Both the position numbers and the translations under genes were made by a program. The notes beneath the pieces were generated by a model. It did not search any database. It was not told the origin of the DNA and worked only from the letters and a program-made list of their open reading frames with translations. Positions 36,131-45,028 of a stretch of DNA of 64,000 nt are shown here, piece after piece (the first letter of the stretch is position 1; each line of letters starts with the position of its first letter). Source of the DNA: JAJQCI01 sp964388305 (GTDB lineage: Bacteria; Bacillota; Clostridia; Lachnospirales; CAG-274); contig CAYMAA010000001.1 of NCBI GenBank assembly GCA_964388305.1, positions 1 to 64,000 of the forward strand, given 5' to 3'.

Positions 36131-37207
36131 TTAATCCTCCTCCTTTTTCAAACGTACAACAATATTTAAAATCAATGGCAGTACAAAAAAGAAAGCTGAG
36201 CCGAATATATAGTTAAAAAACGTATTGAATATTTTAAATTGATTTTGTGCGGCAGGTATAAGGCTTAAACCAAAGCCTGCAGCGGCAGCGGCAGGGGCAA
36301 ACCGCTTAGATGAACGGTTAAAAACGCAATTTAACAGCTCTGCGGAATAAAATATACATCCCCCTGAAAATATTACAACGGAAAGGCAGAGTATGCTTAA
36401 CATAAGCGCCGCCATTGCCTCTGAGCCTGCGTTATAGGCAAGCGCCGTTACGGCAGGAAAATTTATTGACCTTGAAAGACTGCCGCCAAGAACGGTTATT
36501 GTTACGGCATTTACGGCGGCTGCCGCAAGGAGGGATATTATAAATGCGCCCATTGCGTGGCTGCGTATTTCGTAAGGCTTTTTTAAAAATGCAAACGCAG
36601 GCATAAGCAGCTCTATACCCGTAAAGCAAAAGCAGTTGGACAAAGCGCTGTTAATGTATATGCCCTTTGAAAATGAAATATGCGGCAGTGCGGCTGAACC
36701 GAAGAGCGCTATAAGAGCCGTGCCGTAGGCTAATGCAAAGGGTATGAGTACAATAAATATAAGAATTTCTCCCAAGCGTGCCCTTGCCTCCTGCCCTGCG
36801 GCGGCGCAATACAGGCATGGAAGAATTATAACGACACTTATTACCCAAATGGGAGTATGGGGCAGCAGCCATTCTTTTGCGGCATGAGAAAATATGCGTA
36901 TATCCGATGAAAGAGATACAATAAGCTTTATCGAAAACAAAACCGTTATTATTTTTGCGGTAATTTTTCCAAACAGCTTTGTTAAGCCGCCGTAAAATCC
37001 TTCTTCACCTAAAAAACCGCTTACTCCCGTTATTAAAAATATGCTTAACAGTGCAAGTATGCCTCCCGTTATGGGAGAAAATACGCCCATATTGTTTGGC
37101 AGATATGCGTTTAGGGCAGGCATTGCGGTAATAATTACCCCAAAGGTATTCAGTATCAGCAAAACCTGAAGCTGTCTTGTGGAAATTTTATTGTTATTGG
37201 AATACAT
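36131..37207 (-). CDS. GerA-type spore germination permease (B subunit)
   Basis: 358 residues with about ten membrane segments and an N-terminal STRQLQVLLILNTFG start typical of GerAB permeases. In the receptor complex it is thought to bind the germinant. ATG 37207 is used; a GTG at 37216 overlaps the gerA stop. The ribosome site is weak (GAGTG), so coupling to the upstream gene is likely. One base separates its stop from the preferred start region of the C subunit. Confidence 0.93.
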   Translation of the reverse strand: MYSNNNKISTRQLQVLLILNTFGVIITAMPALNAYLPNNMGVFSPITGGILALLSIFLITGVSGFLGEEGFYGGLTKLFGKITAKIITVLFSIKLIVSLSSDIRIFSHAAKEWLLPHTPIWVISVVIILPCLYCAAAGQEARARLGEILIFIVLIPFALAYGTALIALFGSAALPHISFSKGIYINSALSNCFCFTGIELLMPAFAFLKKPYEIRSHAMGAFIISLLAAAAVNAVTITVLGGSLSRSINFPAVTALAYNAGSEAMAALMLSILCLSVVIFSGGCIFYSAELLNCVFNRSSKRFAPAAAAAGFGLSLIPAAQNQFKIFNTFFNYIFGSAFFFVLPLILNIVVRLKKEED

Positions 37208-37208
37208 T

Positions 37209-38708
37209 TTATTCACTCTTCATTCTGATTTTTTGTTTGTTGTTTGCAAAAACGGGACGCTTTTTCATATATTTCAGGGGCAGTCTGAAAAAGGTATCTC
37301 TTATGCCCTCGTCACCGTCTATATCTCCGCCTGCAAAGGGATAAAGGTAGGGTATGCCGAAGCTTTTGAGCTTTGCAAGATGAATGAGTATAAAAAGCAT
37401 TCCTGCCCAAAACCCCGCAAGACCGAAAAAAGCCGAGGTTAGCATAAGAAAATATTTGCATAGCCTGTAAGCTGTGCTTAAAGCTATTTGGGGTATGGCA
37501 AAGGAGCATATACCCGTAAGAGAAACTATTATTACAACAATGGGACTTACAAGTCCTGCATCAACTGCCGCCTGACCTATTATTATACCCCCTACAATGC
37601 CTAATGTAGAGCCTATTGCCTGAGGCATTCGCACACCTGCTTCTCTTAGGGTATCAAAGGCAAGCTCCATTAAAAATATTTCAAGTATTCCGGATGTTGG
37701 CACACCATCTCTTGCGGCGGACATTTTCATAAGCAGGGGTGCAGGCAGCATGGAGGGGTTATACATGGAAAAGCAAATATACAGCGCCGGCAAAGCAAGA
37801 GCAAGGAGTGACGCACCGTAGCGAATGAGCCGCACAAGGCCGGCGCTCAGCCAATTTTGGTAGTAGTCCTCGCTTGCCTGATAGAAGCAGGGAAGAACGG
37901 CAGGCAGTATTATTACAAAGGGTGTTGTATCCACAACTATAACAATTCTGCCCTCCAAAATTTCCCCTGCGGCTTTATCGGGCCGCTCGGTAAGCTGAAG
38001 CGTGGGAAAAGGACTTGATGTTTGGCAGGATATAAGCTGGGCAAGGGTACCGCTGTCCGAAATGGCGTCTATATTTATTTTTGCTATTCGTTCTTCGGTT
38101 TGTTTTAAAATTTCCGGACGAACAACATCTTCCAAATACACTATTGCCAAATCCGTTTTGCTCCGTGTGCCGCATTGGAGCTGCTTTATTTTCAAATTGG
38201 TATCTCTTATGCGGCGGCGGATAAGGGCGGTGTTATCTCTGAAGTTTTCGCAAAACGCCTCCTTGGGCCCCTCTATATTGCCCTCGGAGTCGGGCTTATC
38301 TATGCCTCTTTTGGGATAGCTTTTTGAGGATATTATTATTGCCTTTGAAAAGCCGTCAATTAACAGTATTGTTTCCCCTGCCATGGCGGCGGTGGCTGCT
38401 TTGTCAATATCCTCCTGAAAGGAAATATCCGCTGTTGTTATGCCGCTTGTTATAAGCGCCTTTGGCAGTGAGTTTTCCACATCCGTTAAAGCAACCTTTT
38501 TTATTTCTATCATAAGGGTGGTTAATATGCGGTTTTCTATCATATCCCTGTCGGTCATTCCGTCAAAGTAAAGCACATATATGCTTGTGGAGGGCAGGGT
38601 GATGTGTCTGGCAACAAGGTCGCCGCAGTTTTCAAACATTTCAGTCAGTTTTTTTATGTTTTGGTTAATATCGGGAGAAATGGAAGTCACCTTCTTTCCG
38701 GAAAACAC
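37209..38708 (-). CDS. GerA-type spore germination receptor (A subunit)
   Basis: 499 residues. N-terminal cytoplasmic domain with the DLVARHI start and PFPTLQLTERPD (about 240), then about five membrane segments with the family signature SANRENVP-like SAARDGVPTSGILE (about 335) and REAGVRMPQAIGSTLGIVGG. The start is GTG 38708, which overlaps the inverted-repeat element (copy A); a GTG at 38690 is nearly as likely and has GGAAAG nearby. First gene of the A-B-C-spoIIR run. Confidence 0.94.
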   Translation of the reverse strand: MFSGKKVTSISPDINQNIKKLTEMFENCGDLVARHITLPSTSIYVLYFDGMTDRDMIENRILTTLMIEIKKVALTDVENSLPKALITSGITTADISFQEDIDKAATAAMAGETILLIDGFSKAIIISSKSYPKRGIDKPDSEGNIEGPKEAFCENFRDNTALIRRRIRDTNLKIKQLQCGTRSKTDLAIVYLEDVVRPEILKQTEERIAKINIDAISDSGTLAQLISCQTSSPFPTLQLTERPDKAAGEILEGRIVIVVDTTPFVIILPAVLPCFYQASEDYYQNWLSAGLVRLIRYGASLLALALPALYICFSMYNPSMLPAPLLMKMSAARDGVPTSGILEIFLMELAFDTLREAGVRMPQAIGSTLGIVGGIIIGQAAVDAGLVSPIVVIIVSLTGICSFAIPQIALSTAYRLCKYFLMLTSAFFGLAGFWAGMLFILIHLAKLKSFGIPYLYPFAGGDIDGDEGIRDTFFRLPLKYMKKRPVFANNKQKIRMKSE

Positions 38709-38892
38709 TGATTAAAATGCAGCTAAAAATAAATTTGTAAATAGTATCGGAAAGAAGTCCGAACGCCGTAGGCGGATTTTGCGGAGCAAAATTACTGAAA
38801 TATTCTTAACGCTTCACACTGTTAATATGCTTGAATTTTTTGCCGACTCCCGTCTAAATTTATTTTTACCCTTGAATTATTCAGTGTTTCCT
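38701..38892. repeat. inverted-repeat element, copy A (192 bases)
   Basis: The ends are inverted repeats of about 33 bases. The left one begins AACACTGATTAA (38704) and runs to AAATAAATTTG (38736); the right one (reverse complement) begins AACACTGAATAA and ends TAAAAATAAATTTAG (38854-38888). The core is GC-richer and codes for nothing. This is the layout of a MITE. It sits between the divergent germination operon and ABC transporter and covers the first codon of the gerA-type gene. Confidence 0.7.
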
Positions 38893-38932
38893 TGTTTATT
38901 TTTAGTATTGTATATTTTTAATTTTTTTATAC

Positions 38933-38960
38933 TTGAAATGTAGGTTCAAGGTGGTATAAT
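38933..38960 (+). promoter_or_regulatory. promoter of the ABC exporter operon
   Basis: TTGAAA (38933-38938), 16-base spacer, TATAAT (38955-38960). The start of transcription falls at the edge of repeat copy B. Confidence 0.7.
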
Positions 38961-39011
38961 TAAGGAAACACTGATTAATTCGCCGAAGCAAATTTAGCGG
39001 CGGCTCCTTAA
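38959..39011. repeat. inverted-repeat element end, copy B, in the ABC operon leader
   Basis: Begins TTAAGGAAACACTGATTAAT (38960-38979), continues TCGCCGAAGCAAATTT (38980-38995), and closes with TCCTTAA (39005-39011), which is the inverse of its first seven bases. Its first 36 bases match the right end of copy D at 57402-57437 (reverse strand) almost base for base. Confidence 0.65.
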
Positions 39012-39045
39012 TATATGTGTATTAAGACGGAGGGAGGAACGGAAA

Positions 39046-40104
39046 TTGATAGAAGTAAAAAATCTTACAAAAAGGTTTGGAAAAATTACCGCAGTGGACA
39101 ATTTAAGCTTTACCGTAAATGACGGTGAAATTTTAGGCTTTTTAGGGCCTAACGGTGCAGGAAAATCCACAACAATGAATATGATGACGGGGTTTATTTC
39201 CTCAACGGAGGGAACGGTTATAATTAACGGCTACGATATTTTGAAAGAACCCCTTAAAGCTAAAGGTGAAATGGGATATTTGCCCGAAATGCCTCCTGTT
39301 TACGGAGATATGACGGTAAGTGAATATTTGGACTTTGTATGCGATATTAAAAAGGTTAAAAAAAGCGAAAAGCCTGCCATGGCTGCTGACATTATGGAAA
39401 CCGTTAAAATTACGGCGGTTAAGGACAGAGTTATTAAAAACCTTTCCAAAGGCTACAGGCAGAGGGTAGGGCTTGCTCAGGCGCTGGTTGGCTACCCTAA
39501 TCTGCTTATTTTGGACGAGCCTACCGTAGGCTTAGACCCAAAGCAGGTTTTGGATATGAGAGATGTTATTAAAAGCATTGGCAAAAAGCACACAATTATA
39601 TTAAGCTCTCACATTTTGCAGGAGGTAAGCGCTGTTTGCGACAGAGTTATTATTATAAACAAAGGCAAAATGGTTACAGAGGGGTCTGCCCGTGAGCTTT
39701 CCGACAAAATTGCGGGAAACAGAGTTAAGGCGGAGCTTAAAGGCGGTGAGAGCGAAATTAACATTTGCCTTGAGGGCATTGAAAGCATTAAAAGCTTTAC
39801 TTTAAGCAAAAAAACCGACAGTACCTTTGAGGCTGTATGCGAGGGTGCGGAAGGAGTTGACATAAGAGAGGACATATTTAAGGCGTTTGCCGCCCAAGGC
39901 ATTGTTATTTTGGAAATGAAAGCCGTGGATTTAAGCCTTGAGGACATATTTATTAAAGTAATAAGCGGAAGCTATGAGGAAGAAGAGGTAAACAGGGAAA
40001 AGGAAATGCAGGAGAAAAGCGGGGAAAACCATGGCTTTGAGGATTTAACCGCAGAGAGCCTTTCTCTAAATGAAGAACCCGAGGAAGGAGATGAAGAGGT
40101 ATGA
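39046..40104 (+). CDS. ABC transporter ATP-binding protein (GldA-like)
   Basis: 352 residues. Walker A GPNGAGKST (about 35), signature LSKGYRQRVG (about 133), Walker B LLILDEPTVG (about 153) and switch His in LSSH (about 188). The C-terminal 90 residues are an extra acidic tail (NREKEMQEKSGENHG region to EEGDEEV). Energises an exporter together with the next genes. TTG start at 39046 with GGAGGGAGGAAC upstream. First gene of a four-gene operon (ATPase, permease, GldG-like, DUF4340). Confidence 0.92.
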   Translation: MIEVKNLTKRFGKITAVDNLSFTVNDGEILGFLGPNGAGKSTTMNMMTGFISSTEGTVIINGYDILKEPLKAKGEMGYLPEMPPVYGDMTVSEYLDFVCDIKKVKKSEKPAMAADIMETVKITAVKDRVIKNLSKGYRQRVGLAQALVGYPNLLILDEPTVGLDPKQVLDMRDVIKSIGKKHTIILSSHILQEVSAVCDRVIIINKGKMVTEGSARELSDKIAGNRVKAELKGGESEINICLEGIESIKSFTLSKKTDSTFEAVCEGAEGVDIREDIFKAFAAQGIVILEMKAVDLSLEDIFIKVISGSYEEEEVNREKEMQEKSGENHGFEDLTAESLSLNEEPEEGDEEV

Positions 40105-40985
40105 GTGCAATTTTCAAAAAAGAAATAAGAACATATTTTACCACTTTAACGGGGTACATATTTTTAGGCTTTTTTGTTGCCGTTATGGGTATTTATTTTA
40201 TGATAAACAATATTGGCGACGGGTCTGCCCTTAATGTTAATTATATAGGCACTCTTACTTATTCCGCCTCTACATTTTGGATACTTATACCCGTTTTAAC
40301 AATGCGCCTTTTTGCTGAGGAGGCAAAGCAAAGAACAGACCAGCTTTTGTTTACATCACCCGTGAGAGTAAGCGACATAGTTTTGGGTAAATTTTTTGCC
40401 GCAGGGGCATTGTTTTTAACAGGGGTTATTATAACCTGCATATTTCCCGCAGTATTAAGCCGATATGCGGATATTGGCATGGCAAGAACCCTTAATGCTC
40501 TTTTTGGCTATGTGCTTATGGGTCTTGCTCTTATTTCCGTGGGTATTTTTATTTCCGTGCTTACGGATAACCAGATAATTGCGGCGGTAGTTACCTTTGC
40601 GGCGGTTTTTGTTATGTTTAACATAGACTCCATTGTGGCTCAAATGCCCGTTTCCGCAGAGGCATCATTAATATTTGTTATAATTTTGCTTATTATTGCT
40701 CTTATTATTATATACAATATTACAAAAAGCCTTTTGGCTGCTGTTATTTTGGGTATTGCGGGAGTTTTGGCGGCGGCTTTGACCTATTATTTAAGCTACA
40801 ATATGGGTTTGGGTCTTTATGACGGACTTATTTCCAAATTTTTTAAATGGTTTTCCGTTACATCACGTTACGAAAACTTTTACGCAGGTGTATTTTCCCT
40901 TGCGGACACGGTTTATTATTTAAGCCTTTCGTTTGTATTTTTATACTTAACGGTTAATGTTATTGAAAAACGCAGATGGGCATAA
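40101..40985 (+). CDS. ABC-2 type permease (GldF-like)
   Basis: 294 residues with about six membrane segments; N-terminal FKKEIRTYFTTLTGYIFLGFF is the pattern of GldF/NosY-like permeases. Overlaps the ATPase gene by 4 bases (ATGA). Works with the ATPase and the GldG-like protein. The family role outside gliding bacteria is unproven. Confidence 0.9.
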   Translation: MSAIFKKEIRTYFTTLTGYIFLGFFVAVMGIYFMINNIGDGSALNVNYIGTLTYSASTFWILIPVLTMRLFAEEAKQRTDQLLFTSPVRVSDIVLGKFFAAGALFLTGVIITCIFPAVLSRYADIGMARTLNALFGYVLMGLALISVGIFISVLTDNQIIAAVVTFAAVFVMFNIDSIVAQMPVSAEASLIFVIILLIIALIIIYNITKSLLAAVILGIAGVLAAALTYYLSYNMGLGLYDGLISKFFKWFSVTSRYENFYAGVFSLADTVYYLSLSFVFLYLTVNVIEKRRWA

Positions 40986-40998
40986 GGAGGGAGAAGAA

Positions 40999-42435
40999 AT
41001 GAAGAATTTATTTGAAAACAAAAGATTTATTTACGGAACATACTCCACCCTTACCGCCATTGTTGTTATAGGAATTGCCGTTGTTATAAACATAATTGCA
41101 GGCAGTATTAATTATAAAAGGGATTTTACCTTAAACTCCATATATTCCGTAACGGACAAAACAAAAGAGGTTTTAAATGAAATTGAAGATGACGTTACCG
41201 TTTATGCCCTTTATCAAACAGGGGGAGAGGACGACAGCGTTATGCAGGTTTTGGATCAGTACGAAAACGCCTGTTCCAAAATAAAAATAAAAAATGTTGA
41301 CCCGTATCTTAACCCCAAGTTTGCGGAAAAGTATGCGGACGGGGGCAGCATAAGCGCAGGCAGTCTTATTGTGGAGTGCGGCGATGTTTACAAGGTTGTG
41401 GAAAGCGGCAAATTTATTGGAGTACAAACAAACAGTGAAACAAACGAGCAGGAGCAGGTGCTTAATGTGGAGGCTCAGGTTACGGGAGCAATAAAATATG
41501 TTACCGCAAAGGAACACCCTGTAATTTATAACGTAACAGGGCATGACGAAATAGGACTTGAAAGCTTAGGCTCGGCGCTTAAGGACAATTTGGAAACTTC
41601 AAACTACACTTTAAAGGACATAAATCTTTTTGAAGAGAATATACCCGAGGATTGCGCAATGCTTTTTATTTCCACACCGCAAAAGGACTATACTGCGGAC
41701 GAGGCTCAAAAGGTTAGGGAATATTTGGCTGAAAGCGGCAGAGCCATTGTTATGATAGACAACATTGGCATTAAGCTTGACAATCTTTACAAGGTGCTGG
41801 AATATTACGGAGTCAGCTTTTCTCAGGATTTTATAATAGAACAGAACAGCTCCAATATGTACAACAGTATGCCCTATTGTATTTTGCCAAATATAAACGA
41901 AAATGACAAGGTGGAGGGCATTGGCAGCTCAAAGGTGCTTATGCTTTCGCCCTATGCAATAAATTCTTCCGTTGATAAAAGAGGCAGTGTGACCGTAACA
42001 CCTCTTTTATCCACAAGCAAGGAGTCTTTTGCAAAGGCGGGAACAATGACAGATCCCAACAGCTCCGTTTCCAAAGAGGCAGGGGACATAAGCGGGCCTT
42101 TTAACACCGCTGTGGCTGTGGAAGATGTTTACGACATAGGCTCTGAAAAGAACAAAACAAGGCTTGTTGTTTGCTCCGCTTATGCTTATATGCTGTATAA
42201 TGACTATGACAGCGCCGTTAATTACGGAAACTCCGAATATATTGTAAACTGTGTGGACTGGCTGACAGAATCAAGCGGCGGCAGTGTTTATGTTTCTCCA
42301 AAAACAATAAGCGAGCCTACCTATTATATAGATTTCGGCACATCACAAAGAATTAAGTATATATGCGTTATAATGCTGCCTTTGTTTATAATAGGCGTTG
42401 GAGTTATTGTTTGGCTATTTAGGAGGAACAGGTAA
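40999..42435 (+). CDS. GldG-like ABC transporter accessory protein
   Basis: 478 residues. One N-terminal membrane segment (about 10-32), a long extracytoplasmic region with the GldG/DUF4350-like ABC_transp_aux fold (AIKYVTAKEHPVIYNVTGHDE near 160; RAIVMIDN near 250) and a C-terminal membrane segment (about 455-475). ATG 40999 has GGAGGG 7 bases upstream. It pairs with the permease; exact cargo unknown. Stop overlaps the next start (TAATG). Confidence 0.88.
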   Translation: MKNLFENKRFIYGTYSTLTAIVVIGIAVVINIIAGSINYKRDFTLNSIYSVTDKTKEVLNEIEDDVTVYALYQTGGEDDSVMQVLDQYENACSKIKIKNVDPYLNPKFAEKYADGGSISAGSLIVECGDVYKVVESGKFIGVQTNSETNEQEQVLNVEAQVTGAIKYVTAKEHPVIYNVTGHDEIGLESLGSALKDNLETSNYTLKDINLFEENIPEDCAMLFISTPQKDYTADEAQKVREYLAESGRAIVMIDNIGIKLDNLYKVLEYYGVSFSQDFIIEQNSSNMYNSMPYCILPNINENDKVEGIGSSKVLMLSPYAINSSVDKRGSVTVTPLLSTSKESFAKAGTMTDPNSSVSKEAGDISGPFNTAVAVEDVYDIGSEKNKTRLVVCSAYAYMLYNDYDSAVNYGNSEYIVNCVDWLTESSGGSVYVSPKTISEPTYYIDFGTSQRIKYICVIMLPLFIIGVGVIVWLFRRNR

Positions 42436-43916
42436 TGAGCAGGGAAAAATTGACTCTATTAGGCTTTGGAGCCGTTTTTGTTATACTTATTGCGCTTTGT
42501 GCTTTTTTGACCTCCGGTAAAAAGAATGTTGACGGAGAGGCGGCAGAGAACACTACGGAAAGCAGTGAGGCGGCAAGTCCTTACGGGGATAACAGCGAGG
42601 GTTTGCCTGTTGTGTTTAACATTGCGGACGGGGTAAATCTTGCGGAGGTCAATGCCGAAAGGCTTAGCCTGCCCGAGGGTATGAGCGAAAGATATGACCT
42701 TAATGACGAAAAAATAAGGCTGTATTTAAAGGGCGATTCTCTTTTTATTGAAGGCTATGAGGACTGCGCCTTAAACAGTGACATTGCAGGGCAGTACATA
42801 GACGGGTTTTATACCATGTATGCAAGCAGAGAGCTGAAAACCCACGGAGATGCGGCGGAATACGGCTTGGACAAACCCATTGGGCATTTTGAAATGAAGT
42901 ACAGCGACGGCAGCGGCATAACCTTTGACATAGGAAACCCGGGAACGGACAAAAACGCTTATTATGTAAGCTGTTCCCTTTCCGACAGTGTTTATATGGT
43001 TACAAGCTCTACGGTTTACAGCTATTTTTGCGGTCTTAACGAGCTTTTGGACAAGAGCATTAACACAATAAATCAAAACGAGATATGCTTTATTGGCGTT
43101 AAAGACAATGTTAAGGGCAGAGAGCTTTTAATCTCTTATGACAAAACGGAAACGGCGGCTAACGGCAAGGGACTTACATCACTTAAAATGCACAAGCCTA
43201 TTGAGGGACTTACGGTATATCCTTACAATCTTCAAACAACACTGTTTGAAGGCTTTAGCACGTTTAGACCTGTGGATATAGCCGCGGTTAAGCCGTTGGA
43301 TTTGAGTCCTTACGGGTTGGACAAGCCAAAATATGAAATAGGCTTGCAGGATACGGAGGAGGACAACAGCCTTATGGTTTATGTGGGCAATGAGGCTGAC
43401 GAATATTACAGCTATTGTATGTTTCCCGAAGGGAATATTGTTTTTACAATGCCCTCAAATGCCATAAGCTCCTTTACGGACTACAACATATTTGATTTTG
43501 TGGAAAGACTTGTGGATTTACAAAACAGAAAGGATGTTGACAGCGCCGTAATTGAAACAAAGGCGGGAGAAAGGTACGTTCTTAAATTCGGAGAGGACAC
43601 CGTAGGGGATAAAGACGTAGACAACCGTGTGGCGGACTTTAACGGCAAGGAGTATGACAGAACGGGCATTTCACCTTTTTATCAGCTTCTTATAGGAATT
43701 GCCTTTGACAGAATTGAGGACAAGGCGGAAATTAAAGGAGATGCCGAGGTGAGCATTGAGTTTGATTTGCTTAGCGGAAGTAAAATTGCAGACAAATATT
43801 ATAACTATGACGAAAACTATTATGTTGTGGAGAAAGACGGAGTAAACACAGGCTTTTTGGTAAAAAGATCCGACATAAAGGCTATGCTTGACAAGGCAAG
43901 GGAAATTTCACAATAA
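42435..43916 (+). CDS. DUF4340-domain membrane protein
   Basis: 493 residues. N-terminal membrane segment (about 7-25), a Ser/Glu-rich linker (about 30-60), then two tandem DUF4340-like units (about 110-270 and 280-480), recognised by YGLDKPIGHFEMKYSDG and YGLDKPKYEIGLQD. DUF4340 proteins are usually the last gene of GldA/F/G exporter operons, as here. Probably extracytoplasmic; no enzymatic residues can be named. Confidence 0.87.
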   Translation: MSREKLTLLGFGAVFVILIALCAFLTSGKKNVDGEAAENTTESSEAASPYGDNSEGLPVVFNIADGVNLAEVNAERLSLPEGMSERYDLNDEKIRLYLKGDSLFIEGYEDCALNSDIAGQYIDGFYTMYASRELKTHGDAAEYGLDKPIGHFEMKYSDGSGITFDIGNPGTDKNAYYVSCSLSDSVYMVTSSTVYSYFCGLNELLDKSINTINQNEICFIGVKDNVKGRELLISYDKTETAANGKGLTSLKMHKPIEGLTVYPYNLQTTLFEGFSTFRPVDIAAVKPLDLSPYGLDKPKYEIGLQDTEEDNSLMVYVGNEADEYYSYCMFPEGNIVFTMPSNAISSFTDYNIFDFVERLVDLQNRKDVDSAVIETKAGERYVLKFGEDTVGDKDVDNRVADFNGKEYDRTGISPFYQLLIGIAFDRIEDKAEIKGDAEVSIEFDLLSGSKIADKYYNYDENYYVVEKDGVNTGFLVKRSDIKAMLDKAREISQ

Positions 43917-43920
43917 AAAT

Positions 43921-43952
43921 AAGCCGTTCATACCTTGGGGTATGGGCGGCTT
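43921..43952 (-). terminator. terminator between the ABC operon and the TPR gene
   Basis: AAGCCG-TTCATACC pairs with GGTATG-GGCGGCTT (43921-43952). A T-rich run (TTATTTTTATTG) follows on the minus strand, so it mainly ends the TPR transcript; it may serve the ABC operon too. Confidence 0.7.
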
Positions 43953-43956
43953 CTGC

Positions 43957-44790
43957 TTAAAGACTGTTAAGCTGATTTTGTATATCTTCTTTTGTTACCG
44001 TGTTAAGGGCGGAAATATTGCAGCTGAGAGCCTTTGTAAAGTACTCCCTTGCCGGAGAGGTATTGCCCTCGTTTGCGCTTATTAAACCCATAAAATAAAG
44101 GCTGTCGGGCAAATCCTTATATTCAAGAGCCTTTTTAAAATATTCCTTTGCTTTTTCAAATTCACCCTTTTTATAATAAATTTGACCCATATTATCCCAT
44201 GCGGGGGCATGGGCGTCATTATCCTCTATTGCCTTTTTGGTATATTCCTCTGCTTTTTCAAGGTCATTTTTTAAAATATAAAGATAACCCAATGTTGTAT
44301 AAACATCGGTATTAATATATGAGTAGCGGCTTATAAGGTTTTCCAAAAGCTCAATTGCCTTATCCGTATTTCCCATAACCCAATAGCAGGAGCTTTTTGA
44401 AAGGGATATATATTTATCCATAAGCGGAGAAAAATTATATTTTTCCGACAGTGTAAAATATTTTAGCGCTTCAGCGCCGTCACCGTCCTGCAATTTTTGC
44501 AAAGCATAAATGTAAAGCGCTTTTACATGGTGAGTGTTGTGTTTAACGGCTTTTTCAAAAAAATAATTTGCACGTTTAAAATGCTTTATTGTATACCAAT
44601 AGTTGCCTATCATACCCAATGTGTAGGGAAAAAATATAAGGGCATTTACAGCAAGGTAGGCTATAAATGTGGGGATAAGCACCCACTCCGGCAGGTTGAG
44701 TATAAATACCAAAATTATCCAACTAAGCATAAAAAAGCCCAGTGTAAAATATCGCCAGTATTTCGGCAGGTTAAGTCTTTCGTTTTTCAT
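43957..44790 (-). CDS. TPR-repeat membrane protein
   Basis: 277 residues. Two N-terminal membrane segments (about 13-32 and 37-60), then about five tetratricopeptide repeats (about 70-265; AWDNMGQIYYKKGEFEKAKEYFKKALEY is the clearest, starting near 205). TPRs mediate protein contacts; no enzyme domain. It faces away from the ABC operon. Specific partner unknown. Confidence 0.85.
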   Translation of the reverse strand: MKNERLNLPKYWRYFTLGFFMLSWIILVFILNLPEWVLIPTFIAYLAVNALIFFPYTLGMIGNYWYTIKHFKRANYFFEKAVKHNTHHVKALYIYALQKLQDGDGAEALKYFTLSEKYNFSPLMDKYISLSKSSCYWVMGNTDKAIELLENLISRYSYINTDVYTTLGYLYILKNDLEKAEEYTKKAIEDNDAHAPAWDNMGQIYYKKGEFEKAKEYFKKALEYKDLPDSLYFMGLISANEGNTSPAREYFTKALSCNISALNTVTKEDIQNQLNSL

Positions 44791-44897
44791 GGCTGCTCCT
44801 TTAATAAAAATGTTATTTCAATAAAGGTATTATACATTAGCAATTTAAAAAAGTAAAGAAAATGTTACTCTTTTCATTTGGTGTTTCCTAAAAATAA

Positions 44898-44926
44898 TTG
44901 ACTATAGGTTAAAAAAATGTTATAAT
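44898..44926 (+). promoter_or_regulatory. promoter of the GH13 gene
   Basis: TTGACT (44898-44903), 17-base spacer, TATAAT (44921-44926). Confidence 0.8.
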
Positions 44927-44950
44927 CTTTGTGTGTTTAACCAAGTAAGG

Positions 44951-44980
44951 AAGTCCCCCGCCTCTTAGGCGGCGGAGTAC
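44951..44980. repeat. GC-rich hairpin in the GH13 leader
   Basis: CCGCC (44958-44962) pairs with GGCGG (44968-44972), flanked by GTCCC and GGAGTAC. The layout (AAGTCCCCCGCC...GGCGGAGTAC) resembles the subterminal hairpins that IS200/IS605-type transposases recognise. No transposase is nearby. Confidence 0.4.
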
Positions 44981-45028
44981 GAATATAATTGACTGACTGA
45001 TAAAAAATTTGTGTTATTGGAGAATATT

